Positions 27,153 through 36,110 are shown, numbered from the stretch's first letter. The stretch is 64,000 nt of DNA from Pararoseomonas baculiformis (GCF_017813395.1 NZ_JAGIZB010000001.1:248001-312000); one strand, 5' to 3'. The notes: generated by a model not told the origin, from the letters alone. Program-made: numbers and translations.

Positions 27153-28477
27153 CACGCCTTCTCCATCGGCTTGGCAGTTGCGCCGGCAGGCAGGGGCCCA
27201 CCGCCCCGGCGCTTCAGCACCGCGCTCGCGATGCTCTCGGGCAGGGGCAGCGGCTTCTCGAACTTCGCCAGCAGCGGCAGGAGCACGAGGAAATAGGCGA
27301 AGTAGTACGCGGTGCCGATCTGGGCGATCAGGATGTAGGGCTGCTCGGCCGGCTTGCCGCCCACCCAGCCCAGGACGAAGAAGTTCACGGTCCAGAGCAG
27401 GAAGAGCCACTTGGCGATCGGGCGGAAGCGCATGGAGCGCACCGGCGAGCCGTCGAGCCAGGGCAGGAAGAACAGGATCACCAGCGCGCCACCCATCAGC
27501 GCCACGCCACCCAGCTTGTCCGGCACCGCGCGCAGGATCGCGTAGAAGGGCAGGAAGTACCACTCCGGCACGATATGGGCGGGCGTCACCAGCGGGTTCG
27601 CCGGGATGTAGTTGTCCGGATGGCCGAGATAGTTCGGCATGAAGAAGACGAGGATGGCGAAGACAATGAAGTAGACCACGATCCCGACGCTGTCCTTCAC
27701 CGTGTAGTATGGGTGGAAGGGGATGGTGTCCTTCTTCGTCTTCGGCTCGATGCCCAGCGGGTTGTTGCTGCCCGTGATGTGCAGCGCGACCACATGCAGG
27801 AAGGTCACGCCGACGATCAGGAACGGCAGCAGGAAGTGCAGCGAGAAGAAGCGGTTGAGGGTGGGGTTATCCACCGAGAAGCCGCCCCAGAGCCAGGTCA
27901 CGATGTGCTCGCCGATGAGGGGCAGGGCGGAGAAGAGGTTCGTGATGACGGTGGCGCCCCAGAAGGACATCTGGCCCCAGGGCAGCACGTAGCCCATGAA
28001 GGCCGTCGCCATCATAAGGATGAACAGGACCACGCCCAGCATCCAGAGCAGCTCGCGCGGCGATTTGTAGGAACCGTAATAGAGCGTTCGCCACATATGG
28101 ATGTAAGTAACGATGAAGAACATGCTGGCGCCGTTCGAATGGGCGTAGCGCAGCAGCCAGCCATAGTTCACGTCGCGCATGATGCGCTCAACGCTGTCGA
28201 AGGCGAGATGCGTGTTGGCGGTGTACTGCATGGAGAGGATGACACCCGTCGCGATCATGATCGCGAGGGTGACCATCGCCAGCGCACCGAAGTTCCAGAA
28301 GTAGTTGAAGTTCCGCGGAGTGGGGAAGCTGCCATACTCCAGCTGGATCATGGAGATGACGGGCATGCGCTGGTCGATCCAGCGCAGCACCGGGTTCTCC
28401 ACCTTGGAGTCGTGCAGGTGCCGGACGTCGTTGTCCGGGTCACTCAGCTTGTGCTGCTCGTGAGGGCCTGCGGCCAT
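27152..28477 (-). CDS. petB: Cytochrome b of the bc1 complex
   Basis: A 441-residue cytochrome b with eight membrane spans. The quinol-oxidation-site motif PEWY (in [28 protein letters not shown]) and the four heme histidines in the [18 protein letters not shown] and [22 protein letters not shown] segments are present. It carries hemes bL and bH and drives the Q cycle. The length is that of the unsplit proteobacterial form, with an extra cytoplasmic C-terminal tail ([21 protein letters not shown]). It lies 12 bases after petA and overlaps petC by one base. Confidence 0.98.
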   Translation of the reverse strand: MAAGPHEQHKLSDPDNDVRHLHDSKVENPVLRWIDQRMPVISMIQLEYGSFPTPRNFNYFWNFGALAMVTLAIMIATGVILSMQYTANTHLAFDSVERIMRDVNYGWLLRYAHSNGASMFFIVTYIHMWRTLYYGSYKSPRELLWMLGVVLFILMMATAFMGYVLPWGQMSFWGATVITNLFSALPLIGEHIVTWLWGGFSVDNPTLNRFFSLHFLLPFLIVGVTFLHVVALHITGSNNPLGIEPKTKKDTIPFHPYYTVKDSVGIVVYFIVFAILVFFMPNYLGHPDNYIPANPLVTPAHIVPEWYFLPFYAILRAVPDKLGGVALMGGALVILFFLPWLDGSPVRSMRFRPIAKWLFLLWTVNFFVLGWVGGKPAEQPYILIAQIGTAYYFAYFLVLLPLLAKFEKPLPLPESIASAVLKRRGGGPLPAGATAKPMEKA

Positions 28478-28489
28478 GTCGTGCGCTCC

Positions 28490-29089
28490 TCAGCCGACCC
28501 GGATGCGGGTGTCGGAGGTAAAGGAATAATCGGGGATCGCGAGGTTCGTCGGCGCGGGTCCGCGGCGGATACGGCCAGCCGTATCGTAGTGGCTGCCATG
28601 GCAGGGGCAGAACCAGCCGCCGTAATCGCCGCGCGCATCCGTGGGCTTCTGACCCAGCGGCACGCAGCCCAGATGGGTGCAGACGCCCAGCACGACCAGC
28701 CACTGCTCCTTGCCCGCCTTCACGCGGGACTGGTCGGTAGCCGGGTCACGCAGCTCGCTCACGGGCACCGAGCGGGCCTCCTGGATCTCCTGCGGCGTGC
28801 GGCGGCGCACGAAGACCGGCTTGCCGCGCCACATCACCGTCACAGCCTGACCCTCGGCGATCGGGGTCAGGTCCACCTCTGTGCTCGCCAGCGCCAGCAC
28901 GTCCTGGCTGGGATTCATGGAGTGGATAAAGGGCCAAGCCATCACCACGGTGCCCACGGCTGCGAAGGAGCCCGCAGCCAGTTTCAGGAAGTCGCGGCGG
29001 ACCGGCCCTTCCCCATGGGCCGGGTCGACATGGCCCGGCCCGGGTCCAGAGGGGCTCGTCTTCGGCAGGTTAGCCAGCACATCGGCCAT
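28490..29089 (-). CDS. petA: Rieske iron-sulfur protein of the bc1 complex
   Basis: A 199-residue Rieske protein. A twin-arginine signal anchor ([25 protein letters not shown]) is followed by the [2Fe-2S] ligands in CTHLGC and CPCHGS. The cluster takes an electron from quinol at cytochrome b and carries it to cytochrome c1. The N-terminal 30 residues are Pro/Gly-rich and cytoplasmic. The ATG at 29087-29089 opens the petABC operon; a well-spaced sigma-70-type promoter lies about 155-185 bases upstream. Confidence 0.97.
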   Translation of the reverse strand: MADVLANLPKTSPSGPGPGHVDPAHGEGPVRRDFLKLAAGSFAAVGTVVMAWPFIHSMNPSQDVLALASTEVDLTPIAEGQAVTVMWRGKPVFVRRRTPQEIQEARSVPVSELRDPATDQSRVKAGKEQWLVVLGVCTHLGCVPLGQKPTDARGDYGGWFCPCHGSHYDTAGRIRRGPAPTNLAIPDYSFTSDTRIRVG

Positions 29090-29244
29090 TCGATCGCTCG
29101 TCCTGTTCTCCGTCCCCTTTCCCGCCGCCGATTGGGGGCGCCAGGTGAGGCCGTTGCATCCTTCCCCACGGGGCCGGCGGGCGCCGGACAGGCGGGGCAT
29201 GGGCCGGGCGCACGCGGGCGCGGTGCCAAGCCGGTGATGGCGCC

Positions 29245-29273
29245 ATATAACGGCGTGGGACCTGGGGTGGCAA
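29245..29273 (-). promoter_or_regulatory. Sigma-70-type promoter for petABC
   Basis: On the minus strand a -35 hexamer TTGCCA (29268-29273) and a -10 hexamer TTATAT (29245-29250) are separated by exactly 17 bases. It points at petA, leaving a leader of roughly 150 bases, and occupies the divergent gap with hemF. Confidence 0.6.
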
Positions 29274-29311
29274 CGGCGCCCCCCCGCGCCGCAACATACC
29301 AATGGGCACGA

Positions 29312-30232
29312 ATGACACATTGCCAAGCCTCGGGCCTGCCCGAGGACCGCTCCCACCCCGGCCATCATCCGTTCGCGGCACCCGCCCGGGCGTGGTTCGA
29401 AGGGCTGCGGGATCGCCTCTGCGGGGCTTTCGAGGTCATCGAGGACGAGGGCACCACGGGCCCCCATGCCGCCCTGCCCCCGGGCCGCTTCATCCGCACC
29501 CCCTGGGAACGCCCGGAGGGCGGGGGCGGCGTGATGTCGGTCATGAAGGGCCGGGTGTTCGAGAAGGTGGGAGTGAACGTCTCCACCGTCTGGGGCGAGT
29601 TCAGCCCGGAATTCCGCAAGCAGATCCCGGGGGCGGAGGAGGATCCGCGCTTCCTGGCCACCGGCGTCTCGCTGGTGGCGCATATGCGCTCCCCCCTCGT
29701 GCCGGCGGCGCATCTGAACACGCGCTTCATCACCACCCGCCGCAGCTGGTTCGGCGGCGGGGGGGACCTCACGCCCATGTTCCCCGATTCGCCGGAGTCC
29801 CAGGCCGATGCCGCCGGCTTCCACGCCGCCTTCCGGGCCGCCTGCGAGAAGCATGACCCAGGTTACTATCCGCGCTTCAAGAAATGGTGCGACGAATACT
29901 TCTTCCTGCCCCACCGCAACGAGCCCCGGGGACTGGGCGGCATCTTCTATGACTGGCTGGGCCGCGACGATCCGGATGAATCGCGCCTGCCCGATCACTT
30001 TGCCTTCACCCGGGACGTGGGGGAGGCCTTCCTGGCGGCCTATCCCGCCATCATCCGCGCCCGGATGCACGAGCCCTGGACCGAGGCCCAGCGCGAGCAG
30101 CAGCTGATCCGCCGGGGCCGCTACGTGGAGTTCAACCTCCTCCATGACCGCGGCACGCTCTTCGGCCTGCGCACCGGGGGCAATGTGGAGGCCATCCTCA
30201 TGTCCATGCCGCCCGAGGTGCGCTGGCCGTGA
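29312..30232 (+). CDS. hemF: Oxygen-dependent coproporphyrinogen III oxidase
   Basis: A 306-residue HemF that uses O2 to convert coproporphyrinogen III to protoporphyrinogen IX in heme synthesis. Family segments: [74 protein letters not shown] and [14 protein letters not shown]. The ATG at 29312 ([13 protein letters not shown]) is chosen; the same frame remains open far upstream, but there it is antisense to petA and petB. Its divergence from petABC places heme supply next to a heme-using complex. The enzyme implies aerobic growth. Confidence 0.96.
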   Translation: MTHCQASGLPEDRSHPGHHPFAAPARAWFEGLRDRLCGAFEVIEDEGTTGPHAALPPGRFIRTPWERPEGGGGVMSVMKGRVFEKVGVNVSTVWGEFSPEFRKQIPGAEEDPRFLATGVSLVAHMRSPLVPAAHLNTRFITTRRSWFGGGGDLTPMFPDSPESQADAAGFHAAFRAACEKHDPGYYPRFKKWCDEYFFLPHRNEPRGLGGIFYDWLGRDDPDESRLPDHFAFTRDVGEAFLAAYPAIIRARMHEPWTEAQREQQLIRRGRYVEFNLLHDRGTLFGLRTGGNVEAILMSMPPEVRWP

Positions 30233-30309
30233 CGCATGGTTCTGGCCCCTGGCCGGGGGGAGGCAGGACCGGTTAGGCTGGACGGAACGACAACAGCTCA
30301 GGAAGCGTC

Positions 30310-31284
30310 ATGATCGCTCGCCGCCCCCTGCTCGGCGCAGGGCTCGCCCTGCCTTTCATCCGCCCGGCCCATGCCCAGTCCGAATGGCCGAGCCGCCCGG
30401 TGCGGATCATTGTCCCCTACCCGCCGGCGGGCTCGACCGATGTGCTCACCCGTATCATCGCGGAGCGCCTCCAGGCCAGGCTGGGGCAGAACTTCGTGAT
30501 CGAGAACCGGGCGGGCGCGGGCGGGAATATCGGCATCGACGCCGTGGCGAAGGCGGCGCCCGATGGCTACACCTTCGGCTCGGCCACGATCGGGCATTTC
30601 TCGATCAACCAGTATCTCTATTCCCGCATGCCCTGGGACATCGACAAGGACCTCGTTCCCGTCGCCCTGACCTGGGAGCTGCCGAACGCCCTGGTCGTCA
30701 GCAGCCAGCATGTCCCGTCCCGGACGCTCTCGGATTTCGTCACCTGGGCGAAGCAGAAGCAGGGCGGCCTGAGCTTTGGCAGCCCGGGCGTGGGCACCAC
30801 GCCGCATCTGTCGGGCGCGCTCTTCGCGTCCCGGACCGGACTGCAGGCAGATCATGTGCCCTTCCGTGGCGCGGCGCAGACCATCCCGGCCATGCTGTCG
30901 GGCGACGTGACCTTCGCGCTCGACAACCTCTCCTCCTACGTGCCCGTCATCCAGGAGGGCCGCATGCGCGCCCTGGCCGTGACGAGCGCGGAGCGCGTGC
31001 CGACCATGCCGGACGTGCCGACCATGGCGGAGGCGGGCATCCCCGACTTCGTCGTCACCTCCTGGGCGGCCTTCGTCGCCCCCGCCGGCACGCCGCGCCC
31101 GATCATCGACCGCATGAACGCCGCGATGCGGGCCGTGGCCGAGGATGAAACGGTGAAGAACCGCTTCCAGCAGATCGGCGCAAAGGCCATCTCCTCCACC
31201 CCGGAGGAGGCGGCGGAGCGCGGCCGGAAGGAACGGCCGATGTGGCAGGAAGCCGTGAAGATCAGCGGGGCGCGCGCGGACTGA
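30310..31284 (+). CDS. Bug-family (TctC-like) periplasmic binding protein, orphan
   Basis: A 324-residue tripartite tricarboxylate transporter-type binding protein. The signal peptide MIARRPLLGAGLALPFIRPAHA ends at AHA-Q; the mature start SEWPSRPVRIIVPYPPAGSTD and FVIENRAGAGGNIGIDAVAKAAPDGYT are hallmark Bug segments, followed by VPFRGAAQTIPAMLSGDV and PDVPTMAEAGIPDF. These proteins bind small carboxylates or related molecules. No TctA/TctB membrane genes are adjacent, which is normal for the greatly expanded Bug family; the ligand is unknown. Confidence 0.92.
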   Translation: MIARRPLLGAGLALPFIRPAHAQSEWPSRPVRIIVPYPPAGSTDVLTRIIAERLQARLGQNFVIENRAGAGGNIGIDAVAKAAPDGYTFGSATIGHFSINQYLYSRMPWDIDKDLVPVALTWELPNALVVSSQHVPSRTLSDFVTWAKQKQGGLSFGSPGVGTTPHLSGALFASRTGLQADHVPFRGAAQTIPAMLSGDVTFALDNLSSYVPVIQEGRMRALAVTSAERVPTMPDVPTMAEAGIPDFVVTSWAAFVAPAGTPRPIIDRMNAAMRAVAEDETVKNRFQQIGAKAISSTPEEAAERGRKERPMWQEAVKISGARAD

Positions 31285-31331
31285 CCCGCGCGGCCTGACA
31301 AGGGCCACGCCTGGGATAGCCCGATGAAAAA

Positions 31332-31360
31332 GGGCCGGGGCGGATCATCCGCCCCGGCCC
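31332..31360. terminator. Strong bidirectional terminator
   Basis: A 14-bp perfect stem (GGGCCGGGGCGGAT and complement) with one-base spacing, flanked by AAAAA on the left, i.e. a U-tract for minus-strand RNA. It should end the two-gene minus-strand unit at 31389-31811 and probably also the Bug gene. Confidence 0.8.
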
Positions 31361-31388
31361 CTTCCGGACCTGTTGGCCCCAATGGGCC

Positions 31389-31604
31389 TTAATAACCCGT
31401 GCGGTCGCCCTTCAGCTCCGGGTCATGGGTGTGATGGCTGTCCCGCTCGCCACCGCCGCCCGAAACCTGGCTCTTGCTGCTGTTGGTGGCCGGGCCGGGC
31501 GCCGTCTTGCCCTTTTCCCGATGCGCCTCGCCATGGCTGCCGCCCTGGTGGCTGCTACCGGGCCCGCCGCCGGAGCGGCTCTTCTCCTCGGTTCCCTTGA
31601 CCAT
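31389..31604 (-). CDS. Small disordered hydrophilic protein
   Basis: A 71-residue protein, rich in Gly, Ser, His and Lys (MVKGTEEKSRSGGGPGSSHQ; later GGGGERDSHHTHDPE), with no hydrophobic core, so it should be intrinsically disordered. It starts three bases after the stop of the 67-residue gene upstream, and a strong terminator follows. Such Gly/His/Lys-rich small proteins are common in alphaproteobacteria and are often stress-induced; that role is inference. The ATG is at 31602-31604. Confidence 0.65.
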   Translation of the reverse strand: MVKGTEEKSRSGGGPGSSHQGGSHGEAHREKGKTAPGPATNSSKSQVSGGGGERDSHHTHDPELKGDRTGY

Positions 31605-31607
31605 GGT

Positions 31608-31811
31608 TCAACGATCCTGCTGGTAGCCCTGGTGGTGGGTGTTGATCCCGGTTCCGCCGGTGATGCCCTGCTGGCCCGGATCATACTTGCCCCGGTTGGC
31701 CGCGGTGTTCTTGGCCTCCTTCGGGTTCACGTCACCCTGGCCCGGGGTGTTGCCGCCCCCATGCGGGGCCTGGTTCTCGGGCGGAACGGGGGGCAAATGG
31801 GCTTTGGACAT
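31608..31811 (-). CDS. Small disordered protein with QGYQQDR tail
   Basis: A 67-residue hydrophilic protein starting MSKAHLPPVPPENQAPHGGG and ending NTHHQGYQQDR. The combination of an N-terminal PPVPPENQ and a C-terminal H/N-x-G-Y-x-Q-x-R is, as far as I recall, shared by many small uncharacterised alphaproteobacterial proteins, which argues that this is a real gene. Disordered, no domain. A near-match to an EcfG-type stress promoter lies just upstream. It forms an operon with the 71-residue gene. Confidence 0.72.
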   Translation of the reverse strand: MSKAHLPPVPPENQAPHGGGNTPGQGDVNPKEAKNTAANRGKYDPGQQGITGGTGINTHHQGYQQDR

Positions 31812-31842
31812 TGGCGGGCCTCCTCTTCACTAGAGGGGGCTT

Positions 31843-31869
31843 AACGCCACGGCGGGAAGGGATGTTTCC
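31843..31869 (-). promoter_or_regulatory. Possible EcfG-type promoter (imperfect)
   Basis: On the minus strand GGAAAC is followed after 17 bases by CGTT, against the general-stress consensus GGAAC-N16-17-CGTT. The -35 element has one extra A. The -10 lies about 32 bases before the ATG at 31811. Weak on its own. Confidence 0.3.
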
Positions 31870-31913
31870 CACGCCGTTGCCCTTTCCCCCCTCCCCACCC
31901 TATCTCCCCCGCC

Positions 31914-32576
31914 ATGCCGCAGGACCTGACGACCCCCGCCGGACGCCGGTCCGCCCTGGTGAACAGCCTTTTCGTGGACCACGCCATCCTTCGCCAGGGC
32001 TGGCGGAACTGGGGCGTGGTGGTGCCGGGGCGGATCTATCGTTCCAACCACCCCTCCCCCTGGCAGCTGCGCCATGCGGCCGGGCGCTTCGGGCTGAGGA
32101 CGGTCATCAACCTCCGCGGCCAGCGCGCCGATTGTGGTTCCGATGCCCTGTCCCGGGCCGAGGCGCAGCGCCTCGGGCTCGATCACATCGACGCCCCTTT
32201 CGAGAGCCGCGGCGCCCCACACCGGGACCGGATTCTCCGCTTGGCCGGGATCTTCCGGGAGATGGCCGAACCCGCCCTGCTCCACTGCAAGTCCGGGGCG
32301 GACCGCACGGGGCTGGCGGCGGGCATCCTGCTGCTGCTGGAAGGCGGGACGAGCGCGGAGGCACTGAACCAGCTGCATTGGCGCCATGGCCATGTAAGCG
32401 CCTCCCGCACCGGGATCCTGGACGCCTTCTTCCGCCTCTATGCGCGCCAGGCCGAGGGGCGGATGCCCTTCCTGGACTGGGTTCGGGACGAATATGACGA
32501 GGCAGGGCTGCGCGCTGCCTTCCAGAGCCGCCCCTGGGCGGACCGGCTGGTGGATGGGGTGCTGCGGCGGGAATAG
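31914..32576 (+). CDS. Cys-based protein tyrosine/dual-specificity phosphatase-like protein
   Basis: A 220-residue protein with the P-loop HCKSGADRTGLAAG (Cys125, Arg131), the C-x5-R signature of Cys-dependent phosphatases. Upstream segments GRIYRSNHPSPWQLRHAAGRFGLRTVINLRG and GLDHIDAPFESRGAP resemble bacterial dual-specificity phosphatases. No signal peptide; probably cytoplasmic. Targets might be phosphotyrosine proteins, phosphoinositides or other phosphoesters, and sequence cannot decide. It is divergent from the small-protein pair and convergent with HutD. Confidence 0.85.
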   Translation: MPQDLTTPAGRRSALVNSLFVDHAILRQGWRNWGVVVPGRIYRSNHPSPWQLRHAAGRFGLRTVINLRGQRADCGSDALSRAEAQRLGLDHIDAPFESRGAPHRDRILRLAGIFREMAEPALLHCKSGADRTGLAAGILLLLEGGTSAEALNQLHWRHGHVSASRTGILDAFFRLYARQAEGRMPFLDWVRDEYDEAGLRAAFQSRPWADRLVDGVLRRE

Positions 32577-32605
32577 CGCCGCGGCAACCGGCCCCCGGGC
32601 AGGGC

Positions 32606-33163
32606 TTACCCGCCCTGCGATGCGGGCCGCAGCGCCACGAGGATAGCCAGCGCGGCCCCTCCAGCGGCCCGGAACCGGGTGGCCCCGGGGTGAAGGATCG
32701 TGTCCCCGGCCTCCAGCCGCGCATCCCCGGCCTCCAGCACCCCTTCGGCGCAGTGCACCGCCGTCGTCGCCTCCGCCACTTCCAGCCCATGCCCGGCCGC
32801 GACCGACTGAACCGCCACCCATGGGGCGCAGCGCGCCCTTTCGGCGAAGACATTGAAGGCGCGGGCCGGGCCGCCACCAGGCCGGTAATGCGCCGGCCGG
32901 TCGCCGGGAAAGCAGGCCGGTACGAAGGGGCGGCACGGGATCTGCGTTTCCCCGTCCAGGGTCAAGGTCGCGCCAGCGCCCCCGATGAGGGTGAAAACCC
33001 GGTCGGTCCCCCCGAAATGGGAGAAGGCCGCCTCGCCCCCGAGATCGGCGATGCTGATCAGCCAGCCCTCTCCCTCCGCCACGTCGCGGGTTGTGCCCAG
33101 GCCGTTCGGCCAGGGCCGGGGCCGCAGCGCCGCGGCCCGGATGATGACGGCGCGCCCGTGCAT
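32606..33163 (-). CDS. HutD family protein
   Basis: A 185-residue beta-sandwich (cupin-like) protein. Family segments: RPRPWPNGLGTTRDVAEG near the N-terminus, WLISIADLGGEAAFSHFGGTDRVFTLIGG, and GDRPAHYRPGGGPARAFNVFAERARC. HutD is linked with histidine utilisation operons and is thought to limit their output by binding an intermediate such as formylglutamate. No hut gene is here, so the role is uncertain. The ATG at 33161-33163 is used; the open frame extends further upstream without family support. An AT-rich patch lies about 90-115 bases upstream. Confidence 0.82.
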   Translation of the reverse strand: MHGRAVIIRAAALRPRPWPNGLGTTRDVAEGEGWLISIADLGGEAAFSHFGGTDRVFTLIGGAGATLTLDGETQIPCRPFVPACFPGDRPAHYRPGGGPARAFNVFAERARCAPWVAVQSVAAGHGLEVAEATTAVHCAEGVLEAGDARLEAGDTILHPGATRFRAAGGAALAILVALRPASQGG

Positions 33164-33250
33164 CGCTGCATCCCTCGAATCCCGGATGCCTTTATGCGCC
33201 ATGCGGCAGGAAAGGCGAGGCCGGGCACAAGACCCGGGAAGGCACCCTGC

Positions 33251-33279
33251 TTGTTTCATTTGTGATATTATTCTAACAA
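33251..33279. promoter_or_regulatory. AT-rich patch with TTGTT/AACAA inverted ends
   Basis: A 29-base segment starting TTGTT and ending AACAA (a 5-base inverted repeat, 19-base spacer) is over 70% A+T in otherwise very GC-rich DNA. It sits in the 255-base divergent gap between HutD (start 33163) and the hypothetical gene at 33419. It probably contains promoter or operator elements, but I cannot fit a clean sigma-70 consensus with standard spacing. Confidence 0.35.
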
Positions 33280-33418
33280 CTTGCGCGCAAAGATTCGAAC
33301 CGCGCCAGATCGCGCGCCGACCTGGCGGAGCGCCGCCGGCTTCATGCCCAAAAGGGGCTCCTCAGCTCACGCCGACCGGCCAGCCCAGCCGCGGCGCGCA
33401 ATGAAAGGAGCGCCGCGG

Positions 33419-33841
33419 ATGAATTCGGCCGATATCCGCTGGTTCACCCTGCCCTCCAGCCCCGCAGCCGGAGGGGAAGGCCTTCCCACCGGCTCCCGCC
33501 CGGTACGGAGGGCCTCCCAGCTGGCCCAGGCCGCCACGCAGCTCATGGCCGCCTGGCTGGCCAATCCCCGGAACGAGACGGCGGCGGAGGAGGATGTGCA
33601 CGCCATGGTTCGCATCGCTCTGGCGATCGAGAAGGAGGTCCACCGCGTGCTGGACCAGCCCGTGGTGCCGGATGACCTTCCGCACCGGCCAAGCCCCCAG
33701 GCGCTGGCCTGGCGGGCCGGTTATCTGGACGCTGAAGCCGGGCGCCCGCCCCTGTTCTATGGGCCCGCGGAGCTGGAGCCCGACTACCAGGAGGGCCGGC
33801 GCCGCGGCATGGAAACCCGCTTTCACCGCCGGGCCGGGTAG
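33419..33841 (+). CDS. Hypothetical protein
   Basis: A 140-residue soluble protein not recognised. It starts MNSADIRWFTLPSSPAAGG and has a helical middle (RRASQLAQAATQLMAAWL, EEDVHAMVRIALAIEKEVHRVLDQ) and a C-terminal part (ALAWRAGYLDAEAGRPPLFYGPAELEPDYQEGRRRGMETRF) that has the feel of a small alpha-helical domain. The ATG at 33419 lies eight bases after AAAGGAG, better than the in-frame ATG at 33401. It converges on the ABC exporter gene with a six-base gap. Confidence 0.6.
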   Translation: MNSADIRWFTLPSSPAAGGEGLPTGSRPVRRASQLAQAATQLMAAWLANPRNETAAEEDVHAMVRIALAIEKEVHRVLDQPVVPDDLPHRPSPQALAWRAGYLDAEAGRPPLFYGPAELEPDYQEGRRRGMETRFHRRAG

Positions 33842-33847
33842 CGCGGC

Positions 33848-35617
33848 TCAGGCCGCCGCGAAGGCCTGCGCCCGCACCAGCCCGGAATACAGCCCGCCAC
33901 GCTCCAGAAGTGCCTCATGCGTGCCGGATTCGGCCACGCGGCCGGCATCCATCACCACGATCAGATCGGCGTCCCGCACGGTGGAAAGGCGATGCGCCAC
34001 CACCAGCGTGGTGCGGCCGGCGCGCAGCGTCGCCAGGGCCGTCTGCACCGCGGCTTCGCTCGCCGTGTCCAGCGCGCTCGTCGCCTCATCCAGCAGGAGC
34101 ACGCGCGGGTTCCGCAGCAGCGCGCGGGCGAGGGAGATGCGCTGCCGCTGCCCTCCGGAAAGCCTGGCGCCACCGGGGCCAAGCACGGTGTCGTAGCCCT
34201 GCGGCAGGGCGGTGATGAACGCATGTGCGGCGGCGGCCCGGGCGGCCTCCTCCACCTGCTGCCGCGTGGCGCCGGGGCGGCCGCAGGCGATGTTGGCGAA
34301 GGCGGTGTCGTCGAACACCGTCGCGTCCTGGCCGACATAGGCGATGGCGTCGCGCAGCGATTCCAGGGAAACGCTCCGCACATCCACCCCATCCAGCGTC
34401 ACCCGGCCGGAGGTCGCGTCATAGAGGCGCGGCACCAGGGCCAGCGCGGTGGACTTGCCCGCGCCGGAGGGCCCGACCAGGGCGAGGGTGCGGCCGGGCT
34501 CGGCGACGAAGCTCACGCCATGCAGGGCGCTGCGGTCCTCCTCATAGGAGAAATGGACATCCTCGAAGGCCACGCGTCCCTCGCCCGCGGGCAGGGCAGG
34601 CGCGCCGGGCGGGCTGGCGATGTGGCGCGGCGCGTCGATCACCGCGTTCACGCGGGCCAGCCCCGCCAGCCCTTCCTGCAGCGCGGCGTTCAGGCTGCCC
34701 AGGGCGCGCACGGGGCGGGCGGCGATGAGCAGCGCGGCAACGAAGCCCGTGAACTCGCCCACCGTCCCCTCCCCCTGGGAGACGCGCCAGCCGACGATGG
34801 CGAGGATGGCGGCCACGGCCACGCCGCCGATCGCCTCCAGCATCGGGTCCAGGCTGGCACGGGTGCGGGCGATGGAGAGAAGGCTGGCGCGCAGATTGGC
34901 GAAAAGGCGCGCGGCGCGGCCCTCCTCCGCCTCCTCCAGCCGGTAGGAGCGGACCACGCGGGCCGCCGCGAAGCTCTCGGTCAGGGAGGCCGCAGCCTCG
35001 CCGACCCGTTCCTGCATCCCGCCCGAAGCGCGGCGGATGCGCTTGCCCAGGCGCAGGATGGGCACCACCGCCACCGGATAGAGCAGCGCCGCCACCAGCG
35101 ACATCTGCCAGTCCAGCCAGACCATGGAGGCGACGAGTCCCACCACCGTCAGCACATCGGCGATGGCGTTGATGGCCTTGGTCAGCGCCTCCCGGATGGC
35201 GGCCGCATCGGCGGTGAAGCGCGCGGCGTGGCGGGCCGGGGCATCCCTGGACACCATCGCGAAATCGGCGCGGGTCAGGGCGCGGAACAGCCGGTTCTGC
35301 AGCCCCTCGATCACGCGCAGCACGGTGGACTGGATGGAGACGGCCTGGCCGTATTGCGCCAGCGCCTTGGCCGCAGTGAGGAGAATGATGGCCGGCGGGA
35401 TGGCCCAGACGATGCGCCCGTCATTTGCCGCGAAGAGATCGAAGGCCTGCTGGATCACCACCGGATAGAGGGCGGTGAGCCCGGCGACGAGACCGGTGCA
35501 GAGAAGGGCGAGAAGGATACGGCGAGGATGGTGCCGCACCTCCTCGCGCCAGAGGCGGGCGACGAGGGCGCGGGTGGTGTCGGGATCAAGGCGACGAGCC
35601 CTGGAGGAGGAGGCCAT
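33848..35617 (-). CDS. ABC transporter, fused permease-ATPase (MsbA-like exporter)
   Basis: A 589-residue half-transporter. The N-terminal six-span domain (about 30-320) begins after RLWREEVRHHPRRILLALLCTGLVAGL and includes the coupling region SLTESFAAARVVRSY. The ATPase (about 345-580) has Walker A LVGPSGAGKST, Q-loop AYVGQDATVFDDT, signature ARLSGGQRQRISLARALL, Walker B VLLLDEATSALD and the H-loop VVAHRLSTVRDAD. This architecture is that of MsbA, the lipid A flippase, and of related lipid or drug exporters; a housekeeping lipid A role is plausible but not proven. The ATG at 35615-35617 is used. It follows DoxX on the same strand with an 85-base gap. Confidence 0.9.
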   Translation of the reverse strand: MASSSRARRLDPDTTRALVARLWREEVRHHPRRILLALLCTGLVAGLTALYPVVIQQAFDLFAANDGRIVWAIPPAIILLTAAKALAQYGQAVSIQSTVLRVIEGLQNRLFRALTRADFAMVSRDAPARHAARFTADAAAIREALTKAINAIADVLTVVGLVASMVWLDWQMSLVAALLYPVAVVPILRLGKRIRRASGGMQERVGEAAASLTESFAAARVVRSYRLEEAEEGRAARLFANLRASLLSIARTRASLDPMLEAIGGVAVAAILAIVGWRVSQGEGTVGEFTGFVAALLIAARPVRALGSLNAALQEGLAGLARVNAVIDAPRHIASPPGAPALPAGEGRVAFEDVHFSYEEDRSALHGVSFVAEPGRTLALVGPSGAGKSTALALVPRLYDATSGRVTLDGVDVRSVSLESLRDAIAYVGQDATVFDDTAFANIACGRPGATRQQVEEAARAAAAHAFITALPQGYDTVLGPGGARLSGGQRQRISLARALLRNPRVLLLDEATSALDTASEAAVQTALATLRAGRTTLVVAHRLSTVRDADLIVVMDAGRVAESGTHEALLERGGLYSGLVRAQAFAAA

Positions 35618-35702
35618 GCGCGGGCGGTTACTCCCACCCTCCGCCCATGGCCAGGGGCAACGCCTGGCCGGGGAGGGAAAGGGGCCCTCCCCGGCCCCGC
35701 CG

Positions 35703-36095
35703 TCAGGCCTTGTTGCGGGCCGCGTCCACGCTCCAGGGGCCCGGGCCGGCGAAGACAAGGTAGAGGAAGACGAAGCAGTAGAGGATCGAGGCGTCTCCCC
35801 CGTTCAGGGTGGGGTAGAGGTTCCGCGGCGCGTGGAACATCCAGTAGGCCACGGCCATCTCGCCCGAGAGGATGAAGGCCACCGGCCGGGTGAAGGCGCC
35901 GATCATGAGAAGCAGGCCGCCCACCAGTTCCAGGATCGCGCCGATCCAGAACAGCGACATCGCCGGCGGCAGGCCGGAGGCGGGCGGGGCCGGGAAGCCG
36001 AAGAGCTTCTGCGTGCCGTGCAGGAGGAAGATCAGAGCCGCGACGATGCGCAGCACGGAGAGCACGCGGGGCGCCCAGACAGCGAGGTTGGACAA
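35703..36095 (-). CDS. DoxX family membrane protein
   Basis: A 130-residue protein with four membrane spans. The family motif region RIVAALIFLLHGTQKLFGFP and the third-span EMAVAYWMFHAPRNLYP are typical of DoxX proteins. Bacterial DoxX members are linked with redox homeostasis and membrane-bound oxidoreductase complexes, but the function of this subgroup is unknown. It starts 15 bases after the cca stop and is probably read from the DUF6111-cca promoter. Confidence 0.9.
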   Translation of the reverse strand: MSNLAVWAPRVLSVLRIVAALIFLLHGTQKLFGFPAPPASGLPPAMSLFWIGAILELVGGLLLMIGAFTRPVAFILSGEMAVAYWMFHAPRNLYPTLNGGDASILYCFVFLYLVFAGPGPWSVDAARNKA

Positions 36096-36110
36096 GGCGG
36101 AGTCTCCGAT

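Noticed and set aside
27575-29311. Long N-terminal extension of the hemF frame through petB and petA (885 codons in all)
   Set aside because: The extension is antisense to petB/petA and low in recognisable content; HemF homology starts after the ATG at 29312.
31332-31360. Inverted repeat as the end of an insertion sequence
   Set aside because: No transposase or target duplication nearby; flanking A-run and position after gene ends fit a terminator.
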